Below are positions 1 through 15,517 of a DNA stretch of 64,000 nucleotides, piece after piece; the first letter of the stretch is position 1; the number at the start of each line of letters is the position of its first letter. The notes under the pieces were generated by a model. The model made no database searches, was not told the DNA's origin, and worked only from the letters and a program-made list of their open reading frames with translations. The stretch spans positions 1 to 64,000 of the forward strand of contig JAYMTL010000015.1 in assembly GCA_036897445.1 (NCBI GenBank), in the 5' to 3' direction. Origin of the DNA: Pelargonium tetragonum. Taxonomy: Eukaryota; Streptophyta; Magnoliopsida; Geraniales; Geraniaceae. A program made the position numbers and the translations under genes.

Positions 1-3000
1 TAATCCCTATACCAAGGTTAGAACGAAAAGCTTAGTATTACAGCCTGCGTAAGGACCCCCTTATAAGGCACCTAAGTCTCTATGTATATAGCTTGAGTGG
101 GCCGGTCCAAGATAAGGCCTTTCCTGATTTTAACTGTACGAAGACTTTTTCCAGCGGGCCTTTATAGCCTAGCTCTTTTATTCGCGAGCATCTTTCTTCT
201 TTTTATTGCTTTTTGCCCAGTATAATACTAAGAATTTAAACCTAGTAGTTTTACCTTATGATTTATAAGATTCCTCAAGGGAGTTTGGAGGGTCTCTGAC
301 AGATGAAAAAGTTCAGTCCTTTAGATTTTATCTCTGATATGCCCTTGTTGTTAATAAAAGGGGTGGATTACCCTTAATTTATAGGGGTAACCAGTTATCT
401 ACAGAATTACCATTACCTCTAAAAAAAGACTAGAAATTTAGTTATAATGAGTCCTCCAGCCCGGTAACTTTATTTAATTTGCAACCTGGGAGAAGAAACT
501 TAAACTACTTTCTATTTTTAATTAGCTGCTCTTGGGATTCCCTAATGAAAAGCTATCAAAGCTTAGCTATCACAGCAGATAGATAGTAAGCTCCTAATAC
601 GATTACTTATATCCCATACCAATAAGAACAAGGGATAATATAACCTTAACCACTGGAACATATACTACTACAATGTCTATTAGGAGAAAAAAGCACTTAC
701 CTACACTCTCTAAGGCTTCTTATTCCCCCTTATAGCCCTCAATTAACAAGGAAACGAATCCATTTTACTAGTAAAAAAGAAGAGTAATACAACAAGAAAG
801 TCAAGTTAATAGGGAGTTTTCAAGAGGCTCCTAAAACCAAACTAACTTTTTAAAGAGAAGCTTCTTATGTGAACGAATATCCTGCCTCTATAAAAACTTC
901 TTTTTTATTGAAACGCTTTAGTATTCTTAAGAACCGCAGCAGCTAAGAAAAGACTATATACTTATAAGAACCTGGTTCGAACCTTTTTGGCATTCCAGAA
1001 TTAAGAGGCCTCCCTTTAAATATAAGCTTCCTTTACCAAGACTTGAAAGGGGTGTCAATTGCACCCTCATGTAGTAAAAAGCCTTTTTATATCATTAACA
1101 GGTTCAACGACAACCCATAAGAAGTGCGTAAAGTAAATACAAGCTTTTAAGGAAAACAAGGTTTCTTTCTTTTTGTGTAATGGTCTTCGTTAAGTGGTTT
1201 TGACTTCTTATACTTATAGCGAGACAGGTTGCTTATCCGGAGAATTTGTTGATATTAAGTAAGAAGAATCCAAAGAGTCAAAAAAGAGGACTTCCGTATT
1301 AAGGCTTTACTTAGGATATCGAGTCTTTTTCGCGAAGACTTATGCCTCATTCTCGTTCAAGTACAGTTTTCATGGACGTTTCTTAGCTAACACTTTTCTT
1401 ATCTGGTATCCGAGATTTAAGATTTAAACAAAAACTCATTTCAGAAATTTTAGAATAGCTCCGTCTAAGGGATTTTTTTATACCCAAGGCTTTAGAGTCT
1501 TCCTATTTTTTGATTGCTTATCTTAGTTACATAGGCAGTAAGAGGTTCCCCCTTTATTAAGGCATAGATCCCCATCCCCTCAACTTAACGAAATTGGGGT
1601 ACACTTTAAGGGCTTGGTTAAGAAAGTCTTACGAGTTCGACTCATTCAATATACGAATTACTTATATAAAGGGATTGTGAATCAAACAGAAATTGCACGG
1701 ATCTTAAAAACAGAAAAACCCTAAGTAGCCCAGAGCTTTTGTAATTGTTAAATCGAACCTGGTGGGAGGGGAGGCAAAACACCATATTTAAAGCCAAGAT
1801 CTGTGCCAAAAAGTCAAAGTCTTTTATGCCCTATATTTTACAAACCCCTCTTTTCTAAGGGGTTCCCGCTTTTCTTTATGATTGGAATCTAGGAGCACTT
1901 TTAAGATACTGAGTTATCTACAATTTTTCCTTTCTCAGGGTTTCTTTTAACAGACACTCTAAAAAAATGGCTAAAGGCCCGCCCTCCTTATAAATTACTA
2001 GTACTCAGCCAGAGCGGTTAACACTTGTACTATATTTTTAATGGCTTCAGGGCTACGCCCCTAGACTCTAGACCTCTATCTTGATACCTTTCTTGTTAGT
2101 CATGATGCTAGCTGCTAGAAAACCAGAAACGGATTACCTCAGATTTAGTTAGGACTCCTTAAAGCCTTTACCAAAAAAAGAGAATTTTTCTACAGAAACT
2201 TCTAAGAAATTTTTTAGTTCGATTAAGACTTGGGACTTTATATGAGGAGAGAGTGACAAGTATCCTTTCAGGTCGACAGAACCTAAAGAGGGAAGGCTAG
2301 AAAGTCAATATGATCTGCTACTTTTTCTTTTTTGTTACTTCATTCAAAGAGCATAGCTTTATCTTACAATATAATAGAATGCGAAGTTTCTTGATCAAGG
2401 AACAATAAAATTAAGAATCTAAAACTTCCGGTGGGCTTGAACCTATGTCTCTGGGCGCTCTTGATCTAGGATCTAACAAAGAATTTACAGGTATCGGCTT
2501 GGGAGGGAGTTAATACCCAATTCACTGCATATTTACTCTCAGTTTCGCAGAGTAATTGCGGAAATACAAGATTATCTAAATGATTCTAGTTTCAGAGGTA
2601 GAGGGGGGAATTTACTAAATAATACTAGGAACTTGCTTGATATCTAATTCATATTCTTGAAGGATTCTGTGCTCTCAACTTCTACTCTTCAACCAAATAC
2701 CAATATAACACTTCTTAGATCTTAGACGAAAATCCTTTATCGCGGGCTTAGTCTTCTTTAAGTGTTGTCGTTAAGTGATTTGAACTTACGGCATACCCTT
2801 TAAACTTACCTCACCCTACCGCTTAAATATTCTTGTCATTCATCCGGATAAGAGCATATACTTTTTGTTTTTAAGAGTTTTTTCTTTTTTTAGGAAACAT
2901 TTTTAACTAAGCTTAATAGAAATAGATAGCTATACCTTTCCTGTTTTTAGAAATTCTGGTGGTTATAAACTCAAATTGGGTTAGCTAACAGTAACTAGTG

Positions 3001-6000
3001 CTTTTCGGAGCGAGTATACTTTTAGTTGGCCGAGGCTGCGGGAAATAGGGCCCATATATCTTCATATTTTTATAAGGGGTCCCAGCTGTATATAAACAGA
3101 TTTAAGGTTTAGGGTAGATTTCCAGGGAAAAATCTTTTAGTTTTAGGAAAAGGCGGGTCTAGAGGATCTAGTTCTACTAGGTTTCCCCTCAGCTTCGGTT
3201 CAGTAGGTTCTATACAAGGAATCAAATTCATTTATAAAAGAAATAAGGTTTCTAGTTACAAACCCGAGCTTAAACAAGGCTAGAGAAATAAGAAATGAAA
3301 GCCTAAGGACTTCATTTTCTTCGTCAGATATTTAGTGGAATTGGAGGGAATCTCATAACTAAAGTAGTGGCCTATAATTGGATTTACTGATGCTATGTCT
3401 TAACTTACTTAAAGAGTTTCCCTAATATAGTTGATGCAGAGCTAGTTTGTTTTCTTTTGGTTGGGGTTTGCCCTTTTTCTATGTAGGTCAAGTAGTGAAG
3501 ATCACATAAGTTATCGTACTGACTAAAGGAATTATCCGCAGCCTACTCCCTTTTCGGTCAGGCATTTGTTGTCATCAGGCTCTCGATTCGGAGATGTACC
3601 TAGTTAAAGGTTTTACTTAAAGCTTCTTATTATTTTAGGCGAGGGTTCCTGTCGGAATAGGCGTCATTTTTTTTTCCATCAAATTTTGTTTCTAAAGGGA
3701 CTCTAGGGTAACCTGACTAAAACTTACTAAAAGATAACGCAATCAAAAAAAGGATTCTTAATAGAGCTTCCACTTGTTGGTTGTATTATCTTAGACAGAT
3801 TCAAGAGAAATTTCGTTTTTGCTTAATAAAGCCCCGGCTTTTAAGTAAACTTCTTATAAACCCATATACCAAAAAAGGTAAAAAATCCTTATACTAATTA
3901 CATTACCTCGATCTTATAAGAAACCGGAAATAGAAACGTACTAAATGTTGACAAGAGTGCACCCTCTAATAACTCAGAATAAAGATATAAAAGACTTAGT
4001 GCAGAAACACTAACTTAGTATTTCCCAACCCCAGTGAACTACTAAAAAAGGTAAGGACTCTCAGAATCTTGTAGGCGTGGGTGTTACTGGAAGCTCCCTA
4101 AATCTGAGCAAAGCACTTAAAACTTTGTTCTTTTTAATACTAAAGAAAGTTCTCCTTTTGTAACTAAGATTCCCTACGCAAAAAGTATAATGTCATACAC
4201 CCCGACCTTTTTATATATCATATAGAACCCTCTAAACACCGAGCTCCCTTTATACTGGTTAAAAGCACATTCATAAAAGTCAATATTTATATAAAATCTT
4301 ATATTGAACGCTTTAAGTTTTTTGTTACATATCGGATTTTTAAGGGGTCCTTGCCTCACCACCACCAACTATCCCTATTTTGAAATCAGTAACAAACAAA
4401 TTTGTAACATAAGAAAGCAAGAACTCTAGGCTTGGAAATAGAGGAAAATTAAGAATAAGAAGTCCCCTTTTACTTTATACTAAAAGCCTTTTTTTTTCAT
4501 AAATTAATGTTAACAAAAATTTAGGAAAGGGCCGATGTATAAACAGTTCTTTTGTTAAACAAGCTTTCAACCGCCCCTAGGTACCCCTAAGGTTTGAGAA
4601 AGTAAGAGATTTTCTTCTTTTTGGCATATAATATAAGAAAAACATCAAAAGTCGTATCCGATATAAGCTGCCCTGGGGAGAAAAGCCCTTAAATGAGAAG
4701 TTGTACTCACATAAATGGAGCCCCTTGAAAGCCAGTCTTTTTATTTACTACCCAATAAAACAAGTTGGAATCCTTTCTAGTAAATGTGGGCATATCCTTG
4801 TCTCTATAGTTTTTGTAAAAAATTTTATCCTCGGAAGTTTCTTATGTACTTGAACTGCCCTATATTTTACCCATATTCTTGAAGTTTAGAGTTCTGCTGA
4901 CCGACTTTAAAAAGTGAAATAGATTCCCAAAGAATTGAATATTACTAGATATAGCAAAAAGTGGGTTGGGTGTAGGCGCAGGTTCATAAAAGGAATTCTT
5001 GTTATATTGTCTAAATTAACGAGCCTGAAAAATCTAAGACCAAATTCTTTTTATTCTTTTTTTAACTCAAGGGACCTCTAAAAACCCAATAGAAGAATTT
5101 TTATTCCTCTGAATTCTTGAAAAGAAAAAGGCTTCCATGAGTTGAAATAAGTACATAAAAACTTTCTTGAGATATTATAGTAAAAACAATTTGGAGGAAT
5201 TAAAACTTCCCTACAAAAGAAAGCGGTCCCTTGCTTTAGGATAAAAGTGCCGTGAAAATCAAAAGGGTATAAGCTACTTTACATCTTTTGATTTGGAACA
5301 GATTGAGCAAGAAGCAGTAGAATCCAAGAATTTCTGATATATATATAGTTATAGCACAAGTATTCTACATTAGTAAAGAGATATTAAAGTGCTCTTTCTT
5401 AGCGTGAAAAGAAGATAAAAAAGAATGAATTTTAGTACAGAAACCCTGACCCGAGTAACTTGTTAAATTCCGCAGGGCATGAAAACTGCTGAAACAGGTA
5501 CTCATATGAAGTTGGTTAGTAAAATCCTTTTCTAGTAAGTGAAGATAGTGACTCCCTTTAAAATATTATTTACAAATCCACAGGAGGTTATAGCTTAACC
5601 TTAAGCTTCCATACTGTGAGGCAACTTTTGGCACTAACAGTACATAATACTAAATTTGATACACGAGCTGCTATAAAACTCGATTTTCTTTATCTGCGAT
5701 ACCTAGACTTACTACATATTTATAGGAATGCCCTAGGGGTCCGTTGCCTGAACGACATTACAATCCAAAAGGAGGACTACCCGCCACCTAACTTTCTCTG
5801 GTAACTTCCAAGATTACAACACTCAAGACTAATATTAGAAATCCTGGTTTATAGGGAATTTTGAAAGTTTATAAGTAAATCTACTACCAGCAACTGCTCA
5901 ATTTATAAATGAAACGCGTTGTTAATTCTTAAAGCGAAAAGTACACGATGACCGGAAGCAGAGCCCGCGACCCTCATAAAGTATAAGCTTGCCTAAATCG

Positions 6001-9000
6001 GGGTCCGTTTTTTCTTTTGAAAGCTGCTAGGGAATAAAAGAACTGAAGCTAAATTAATGAGTTTCCAAAATCCAATAAGGACTTTAAGTCCCCCTTTTTA
6101 AGACAAAATAGGTAGCTTCGTTTCGTCAAGGGTTTTTTTAGAGCCAGCAAACTTCTTTTACCAAAAATGCAGAATCCTAATTATAAACGTTTAGAATTGC
6201 CCCTTTATTTATAAAACTCTTTCCAATTAGTCAAGCTAGTGCCCCACGATAGGAGATCTTAATAGAAGCAGAACTCCTTTTTCTAAACTACTCCCAAGCA
6301 AGAACCTAGAATTTTAGGATAATTACTCCGCGCTTCTCAAAGAAGGGTATATCCGCTACAAAGAGATTAGAAGCATAGCAATAAAAGCAGTAAAGAGGAA
6401 CTCGTTAAAGCCAGCCTATTTAATCTAAAGTTAATTGCAATATGAGTTCGTCGAGACAGGAAAGAGCAGAGGGAAAACAACTTGCTAATTCATAGAACAA
6501 AACGGGTACTAAGGCGTACAGACAGTAAGAGTAACCGGAGAGGAATATAAAAAAGGGATTTGACTTACTCGACTAAAAGTATAACTTTAACGAGATTTTT
6601 CCCTAGGCCCCCTATGCTTTGACGCTATTTCTATATTGTGAAACTAGAGTCTTATTTCTACTAAGAAAGCAGTTTTTTACAGGTTCTATTTCAACTCATC
6701 CCAACTCAAATTCGAGTTATCCATTTCCATATTCTTATTAGAGTTACCTTGTGCCTTTCAAGGAGTTATAGTAATGCATACCCGGTTGACTCTTTATTAT
6801 CCCCTTATATAGACCTTAGGCGCTTGTATACAAAAAAGCCTTTTCTTTATACTAAAGGAGGTCCTTTTAATTAAGACAAAGTACAGTACGCAAGTAAGGA
6901 AGAGATCACATAAACAAAAAGTGTCTACACTCTACTCTATTACTCTGCGGTATAATACATATAGGTATCCTTCTCGATATAACAAAGAGGAGCCCTTGGA
7001 ATAAAGGGCTTCCTTGAACATTTTATAGCAACTTTTATGCTTTTTACTGTACAACTAACAAATTAGGTTTTATAAATAAAAAGGAGAGGCTACTGGACTA
7101 GGTTACTCGGGAAGCTTTTCGAAAGAACTTAACTTGTCAAACAAAATAGGGTGTCAGGATTTCATAGGGTTTCCCCGGTACAAATTAGATGTATGCTCTG
7201 AGCGGAAATAGACTATCCTTCTACTTCTACAAAGGAGGTAGTTGCCATCCTGCCTTAGGGATATTAAAAAACTCTATGAAAAGCGTAAACCATTTGACCG
7301 CCACTTGATGCTGCCTTTTTCTATATCAATTAATTTACAGGGAGTGCTCTATGCAATTTCGATAAAAAGCAGTCCTATCTTGCTTGAAAAGCTGGGTACC
7401 CGGTTGAGTTAGAAAAGAAAATCAAGTGCAACAAGGGCTTGTGCGAACACTGTCACTAAGTATAACTCTTGCGGCTCTAATAGGCTTAGCTTATTCTAGT
7501 TGAATCTCATCTTGTTGTAGTTTGACTTTAATAATTGAAGTATTCCCTTCTTATTTAATAGATACTACTTATCTGCACTTTTAGACGACAAAGCTATCTA
7601 CCCTTATCTGTAAGTACCCACCCGTTTGCTACTCGGAGGCGTTCTCTTTATATAGAATTAGAATTTCAAATATCTCTAAACCCCCTTGCTAACCCACAAA
7701 AAGAAATAGTCAAGTAAAAACCATACCTGGATTTAAAACTAAAGAGAACCAATTAAACAACTATTTTTGCAAGTTAATTCTGGATAAGATGTAAATTTCT
7801 CTTCGATACCTTGTGAAGAGGATTCCTTTTTATCTCCTAGAAATCCCCTTTATATATATTAAAAAAACTTAAAAGCCCAAATATTTCAGATCTCGTTTTT
7901 AATCCTACATAAGCCCTCCTGGGATTTCCCCTATTCCTTTAACTTCGGTTCTTTTATTCCTTATAAGCTTCCTCAAACAAAATAAAATACAGGAATACAT
8001 GAGTTCAAAGTCGCATAACACTATTAAAAAAAGACTAAGAAAGGTAAGAAAAAGGCTCCTTGAAATACTAAAAAAAGCAAGTCTTATAATATATAATAAA
8101 GGGTAATGCTTCACTTAAAGTTAACTATAGCAAAAGGTAAGAACCTCCGGAGAAAGTCTATGAAAAGCGCCGTGAGTGTGTACTATTCTAAAAGGGTACC
8201 TCACTCAAATTATTAGTAAAGTCCTTGTAAATGTTTAAGAGGAATCTTACTCGTTGCTGCTATTGCTATTTATATTCTAAGGGATGAAGCAAGATTCTGT
8301 GCTATAATACCCCTCTAATTCCCGGGGAGGTCTATGAAAAGTAAGCAGTATCATAAGGGGCTCCTTGTGTCAAGAGTAGCTTTTCCAGGGCCTATAAAGT
8401 AGTACTCTTTGTAGTGGAATTAGAAGTTCTATCGCGTGAGATATAAAAAGTACGACTTAGATGCTTTATTCAGCACACGGCAGAGAGACCCCTTATTGGC
8501 ATAATAAAGAGTCCTTAGACTTTAAGTTTTTTTGTTAAATCGGAAGCTTTTGAGCGAGTTTAAGCGTTTACAATTTCCCGGGGATAGGTTAATTTTAGAG
8601 AAATAAAACTTAAAGGGGCTTAAATAAAGTATACAAAAGGGGACTCTAGGGGAGTGCTTGGTAAAAAGTCCGTATATTGCAAAATGAAAGTCTTCCCGCA
8701 GCCCTTAGCCGCGCAGACACAAGGCAGAATGAAGTCAAATTCTTGAGATATAAGTGCTTTAGTATCTTTCTTACAAGAGAAAGACTTTTCTAGCGAGATT
8801 TAAAAGAGTTTAGATTTACTGCGCTGAAACGAATACGCTTTTAGAAGCGGCACTCCTCTTTTATTGAGGTAAGAAGCTGGGGGGTTAGAAATCCTTGATT
8901 TTGGATTATAGGCATTCCTTGTAAAGTAAATCTACGCTTTGATATATTAAGGACTCCGGATTAGTTAAAAAAGACAACTTAGTTTTTAAGTCTTGTAATA

Positions 9001-12000
9001 TGAAAGGGCTAAAGGTAGGATTGAACATTTATTACTTCCTCTCAGGAAAAAAAAGGCTCGATAAATATGAAGTGTTAAAAAGCTCTCAGAGATAATTAAA
9101 TATGATCTCTTTTCGCTTAAACTTGCTTTACGGGTTTTCGATGCGAATTAAAGGGACTTTCTAGAACCCCCTCTTCCTAAAAGTCCTAAAAGCGAGGCAC
9201 GGGCTCGAAGTTCTCTAAAGCTTTCTTATTGTACATTACTGAAACTATTATATAAGGCATTTTTAACAAGAATTTCGGAAAGTTTTCCATTCTCTTTTTA
9301 TTCTTCAACTCTTATGTTAGGAACTCCTTGCTCTGAGTAAATTGAAATTCTTGAACAAGTGTAAACTAAATCTAGTTATTCTATACCCTATATGCCCTAG
9401 AAAAAACCTTTTTAAAATTAATAACATTTAATAATAAGAATATAGTTAAAAAAATGTTAAAGAAAAAAAAAGAAATTCCTTATATAGGAACAAAACCCAC
9501 CCCTGCCCAATCTCCCCCGCTCATCCACACGAGTAACCCCACCTTCCCTGTTGAAAAGCCCCACGAATTTGAAGAGAATGCTCTTGTTAAAAAAGTATCC
9601 GCATCCAGGTAATTTTCATTTTAGGGTTTCGAATTCAAATTTTTTTGTAAAATCCTTTTTATAGCCAACACTTAGATCCATACAAAACCGAGAGTTATTT
9701 TTTAGACACATAAAGAAGGCTGGGAACACAAAGTAATAGAATTAGCACCTTATGCACAATTAAATTATAAGTATACTTACCAAAGCTAGCTTTTGGACTC
9801 CCGCCTTGGAACTTATAAGGATTCTAACTTATATATTTTTCATATCGGAGAAGGGGGCCCCATCTAACGCGTACTTTTTTGCACAAGGAAAGTAAGACTT
9901 ATCCTTTTTAATTGCTAAGATATTCAAAAGCGGCCCTGGTGTTAATTGCAGTTTTCTATTCATGAGTGATCAAGTTCCTTATTGTGGTAACCCCGCAATT
10001 CCATAGAGTTATGGGGGGGTCTAATAGCGCTCCGTGTGAATCCGTCGATACAAAATCCCTTATTGTTTATTCTGATAAAAGTCTATAAAGTATAGAAGCC
10101 AAGCCTCTTGTTTAAATAAAGTAAAGAGTGGGATTTTCCCTAAAGCCTTGACCGGGGAAGAAATGTTTCCCCTCCTTTCTTTAGGGACGGTACGTGATAT
10201 TAGGGGCTTCTCAAAGAGAGAAGATTTGCGGCAATACTTTATTCCGGTTGAATCTAGGTCCGCTTTAGTCTACTAAAGGCTTTGATCACATTTATTAAAG
10301 TCGTTTGCTTTAAGAAGTTAGGGGTGCTCCTGGGTTTTTATCACAAGAGTCGCTTCCGCAGGAATAGGTAAGTATATTATTCCTCGAAGAAATACCTAAA
10401 ATTAACAAGCTTCTTGGCAAAGTACAAAGTGTAAAATGAAAAGTTCATAGGAAGACTCCCCTGTTTCAGTAAAAACTTTTATTCGTTCCAACCCAATTAT
10501 AAGGGAAACTCCTGCGAGATAATCGACCCCTGCTAATACCTAGTATAATGGGAGGCTTCAAAAAGGAAATTAGAATTATGCTTATTAGGGTCCTTCTATA
10601 GGAAACCAAAGAAAGTGAGTGCTAAATATAAGCATAGTAAATCTAGGAATAAGCTGCTCTTGAATGAAAGAATGAAAGCAGAAATTCTTAAAATGACACG
10701 AATTAAGTATAACCTTGTATGAGATAAAAAAATTCTGAGCACTTGTAAGGAAAAAGTCAAATTCTATACTTGTGTATAAAGAATTGTATTATACCTTGGC
10801 TCTAAATCCATTAAAATATATAATTTATTACGCGCTTTGCTAACAAAGGTTCTCAGACCTCTTTTTACTCCGGGCAGTTAAGCTCTTACCATTAAAACTT
10901 GGGTATTCCTATCTTAGAAAGCGAACTTAGTCTACTAAAATTAAGAAATGTGTAAAAGTTTTCAGGTAAGCTTGCTTGTAGATTTAGGAGCAAGTCAAGG
11001 CAAAGCGTTTTTAAGGGAATATAAAGACTAGGATAAGTCTATCTCTCAAGAAAGGTAAAGCTGCTGACTAAGGCAAGAACAAGGGCCTAAGGTTATAAGA
11101 AGAGTAGAACCCATTAGTAGTACAAACCGAAGTCGTAGTAAGTAAAAAAGATAAGCCTTCTTAAGGGATTTCTTTAGCTAGTTTAAAGTAATGGTGGAAT
11201 TTACAGGTTTAAGAATAGAGTTTAAGGGTTATTTAGAGTAGTAATTCAGGAGAGTCTAACTAAGTACAAAGTCTAGCTATGATGAATAAGAATTGGGGGT
11301 TATAGAAGATAATCAAAAAGACTCCTATTCGGAATATAGAAAACACGTAAAGGTCAAATCTTTTTGATTTAAAATGGAAGTCAAAAGGTCGTTTGACAGG
11401 TTCGAGGAATTAAAGAGCAGGTTTCCTATAGGAAAATAAAGAAGTTAAGGATATAAAAAGCTAAAGTAAGGTTCGAGTTAATGGGTAGTAAAGGGAAGCA
11501 TTATGCAGTCCTTTAACCTTGCGTGTTAAACTCTAAAAGGAACTCTTTTTTGTTGTACCCTAAAAGAATTCACTAAGCAGTTCCTCTTTATAAAAGAGTG
11601 GTATCCATTCGATTTTCCAGTAATCTATAGAACCCTTATCAGATAGCAAAGAGTACCCAACCCGAAACTTTCTATTTTACAAAAAGAAAAAGGGAGGAGG
11701 GCCCTTCCTGTGGTAGCTCTAGGTAGGGGCTTTTAGAGAGGAAATATGCTTTGCTAAGTGCTGAGTATTATTCTAACTAGTATTAGTACAAATCAAACGA
11801 AGGGGCTGTATACAATATATTCGTAAGGTTGATTTTATCCTTAGTTTAATAGGAAATTCTAAAATTTTCGTATCCCTCTAATTTACAAAGAAACTTTTTT
11901 ATGAAGAGAGGTACGAGGTAGAAAAATTCCGTTCATAGGTAAAATCTCTTGACTTGAAAGATTCGCGAGAAAGAAAGCCCTTGCCGCAGAATTTTCGAGA

Positions 12001-15000
12001 GGAATTCTTGTTGCCGGTATAAAGAATTGGGGTCAGACTGACCTATTCACAGCACGTAATTTTAAAGATTGTGGGTGAAATATCCAGTACTTTTTAGATT
12101 CTACCTGCTTAAATGAGCTTACCCGAGAATGTGATGTTCTAGTGCTTTACTCTAGGTATATTAAAGAACTGTTACTTTAAACTAGTAATAGCAACGTATA
12201 ATATGTAATATGGCAGGACTCCTAAGAGACTGGGATCAATAGAAGGATCTAGGGTGGAGTTTTTTTAGAATATCCTCTAATGACCTATTTAAGAGCCTTT
12301 TTCAGGTAAATATAAAGTAGGAGGGCTCCTATGTCGGTCGTATCAGTGTACTCCGATAAGGATAGGAGTCAAAACTAGGTTCTACCATAAAAAACCTAGA
12401 ACAAGAGTATGAAAGCAGGCTTTTCTACTTAATTAAAAACTAAGGTAGGCTTCCTAAAAAATCTGGACTTGACCAAGAATTCTACAAATTTTCTAGGGCA
12501 GCCTTTAATTACTTGTACTTGATAAATACCTAAATTGAGTTTTATTTCCTTAAGCTTGCTTCTAGGTAGTATTCGAGGGAGGCTTATCTTTCTGATCAGA
12601 GGAGAGAGATATATATGCACTTCTCCTATGGTATACCTGTTGTTTATACTTATTTGAATTAACCAGACCCTTTAGAATCAATCCTAAAAAGACTTGCGGC
12701 AAAGCTAGAACCTTAAGTTGGGAGAATTTGAACAGGGAACCTAAAATAGGAAATCAAGGTAATCTTTTAAGTACAACATTCTTAAGAATCTCTTCGAACT
12801 ACCTATCTATTTCTACCGGATAAGTCTAATTTAAGAAAGGGCCCTAAAAAAGCTTTTACTGTATCGGGAGCCCCCCTAGTGACGCAAAATCCAGGAATAC
12901 CCTCTAATAGTTTAAAACACCATATCCAATTCTTTTTAGGCTCAACCCAGTGTGCTGCAGTTTCAGAGAAATCCCAATTTGACTCAATTTATTTAGTCCT
13001 TACGAAAAAGCCCCTCTTATTTTCTCAAACCGACCTTAATATTAGAAAATTCTAGGAACAGTAAACCTTCTTGGGGGTAAAGATTTCCTTTCTCGGATAC
13101 TGAGTTACACAAAACTAAGTAATTGGGTTCCGCACCCTCAACTTCTCTATCAAATTTTTGGGTTTCATAAGAAAACAGCAGCTACCACTCAATAAGGCAT
13201 TCGTTTTAACTAGGTTATGCTCCTCAAACTTTTAATACTTAACACCTTCTTTATACATACGGGATCCCCTTAAAGGGACTTTACTTGAACAAATATCTCT
13301 CACTTTCCTTCCCAAGCTAGCCGCTTTATTGAACGAGATTCCTAGAGGAATTCCTTGTGATACAATCTATATAAATAGAAATCTCTGAAAATGAGTACTA
13401 ATACGGGTTAACTTCTAGGAATATTAAAACCTTATTTAGAGCAGCCCTGTCTAAGATAGGGAAACAGCTTCATAATCTCCGCGGAGCCCGTTTGCACAAT
13501 GTACCCTCGCTAACAAGCAAAATCTTTATCCCTGAGCCTCTTTTAACGAAGTTGTCATTATAGTAGTAATAGAATTAAAGCGTTTTTGAAACTCAAGGGA
13601 ATACCGGTCCAAACTGTGTTTCCTACAGCTCAAGAACTTGTAACTAAGTTTTCTAGTTGTGAGTAGATTTGCCCCGTAAGCTATATGTTATTATAGGGGT
13701 TCCTGCTTTTAAGATTTTTTGAGAAGCCAAAAATTCCCAAACATTTATAGGGCACTCGTGATAGATTTAAATTAAGATAAAAAATTTTATGTAAGTTTGT
13801 AAGAAAATCCATAAAAGAGCTCGCGTCTACGAAATAAAGGGTATCCCCCTGCTAGTAGATATAGAGGAGACTCCCGCGGCTTAGCTTGAATTGAGTGTAG
13901 CAAGGGATAGCTCTTATCTAGCTTAGGTGTCGCTCGGTTGTTAAAAAAGCCCTTACTTGCACTCTTGTGGGACCCCAGGAATCCCTTCAATTACAAGGTT
14001 TCAAAGGATAAGGGCAATCTAAGAAGAGTTATATATATACTAAACCAAACCTAAGTAACTGTCATTTTGTTCCACGCTCTAAATCATAGAAAGCGGTAAT
14101 AAAATAATTTACTAATTACTTCCTTGGCTGGCTAATCATAGATTAGAGTAGATCGTCTGAGTTTCAATTACCAAATAACTTGTGCTTTGCTTGTGGCCAA
14201 AAACTTGGAATTTCCTTAAAGTGAATTCAAAACTACTAGCTACCTTTTTAAGATAAACGATACACAAAAAGGGGTTGGTGTATCCGTTTTGAAGCTAAAA
14301 AGCGAGATAAAGTTAATATTGTATGTAGCATAACTTCCGAATTACCTGACAAGATTTTTTCTAGGGTTTTCCATCTACCCATACGCCTTTTATGAGACTA
14401 TTCCCAACTTCTGTTATATAACTTGCGAGGATATTCTCTTGTTCTCTGTTGTAATTTAGAAACTAAAGCTTTAAAAAGAGATAATAAATAGGAGTGGAAT
14501 GGAGCAGGAGTACCTTAAGATACAATAAAATTTTTAATTATTTAATTACAGCAGGTATTCTTAAGATAAAGCGCGTTCTATTGCACTAATTAAAGGAGAG
14601 TCCTAAAATACTTTGCACTTTGACTTAGTTTATCTTGTCCTAAATTTAAGAACTCCCAGCTGCTGAAGTTCCCTTTATTGGAGAGAGTTGGGAACCGGTA
14701 ACTAAGCTTACTTCCACTTCTCGATGAGAAATAGCTAGAGTGATTTTTTTTGTATAGTTAACTTTACATTAACAAAGAAAAACTTGCGGAGTCCCCCCTT
14801 TGAAAAGCTTCTATTCATACGAACTCTTTTGAATGAGATACCTTTTTAAAATTTAGTCACGAAAAGATTCGAAGCTCTAGTCCGGATAAAAACCGGAAAT
14901 TCAAGGCATTGGTCCTTAGCTAAGTGATCGCGCTTGTCAGATTGGTAAAAGCTTGTAGATATGGGCATATGTATAGTCAAATAGGGGTTTCTCTTGGTGT

Positions 15001-15517
15001 TTCTTCAGGGAAGTCCCGTAATAAGAGAGTACTTATAATACTACTAGAACTTACTTTTTGTATGTACAGAGTAATTTCTTGGATTTAGTAAATGTTGGTG
15101 CCAAGGTTTTTTCCAGCTAATCTTAATATCACGAGGCTTTCTCCTAGTTTGGTGAAGTGATCCAGAGAGTTCCAGTATATTCTTTTTATTAGGAAATTTC
15201 AGAACCTGTTAACCTGTTATTAGGTTTCTCCTCTTTATTATCTTAACGTTGTATTAACACTCTTATTTAGGACTTTCTCGATCTGAGCTATACCCTTCTT
15301 CTTGTTAGAAGCTATACCTGTACTCTTTGTCTTATTTCCTAGCTTGGAAAAAGCTTTATAAACTCATTTTAATAGTAAGAGGGGTTTTATTATGACAAAC
15401 TACAAACTACTAAAAGCAACTCAAGTTTTTAATTACGTATATAAGAGTTGCTTTTGTATTAGCTTTCATTCCCTTATATTACAAGACCTCAACAAGTAAA
15501 GGTTTCCCTTTACTTAT
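1..15517. other. Gene-free AT-rich stretch with GC-rich palindromes
   Basis: I see no gene here. Stops are dense in all six frames; the longest frames are 69 codons (7905-8114, minus), 67 codons (13787-13990, minus), 64 codons (4174-4368, minus), 63 codons (12429-12620, minus) and 62 codons (5616-5804, plus), with no recognisable product and no neighbour. The repeated structure is a set of short GC-rich inverted repeats, for example GGGGTCCC at 3076-3083, AAGGGGTCCTT at 4342-4352, arms AAAGG/CCTTT at 6854-6867, GGGGCTCCTT at 8357-8366, GGGGGCCCC at 9853-9861, AGGAGGGCTCCT at 12319-12330 and GGGATCCC at 13261-13268. In the first 140 bases TpA outnumbers ApT about 16 to 9 by hand count. Confidence 0.7.
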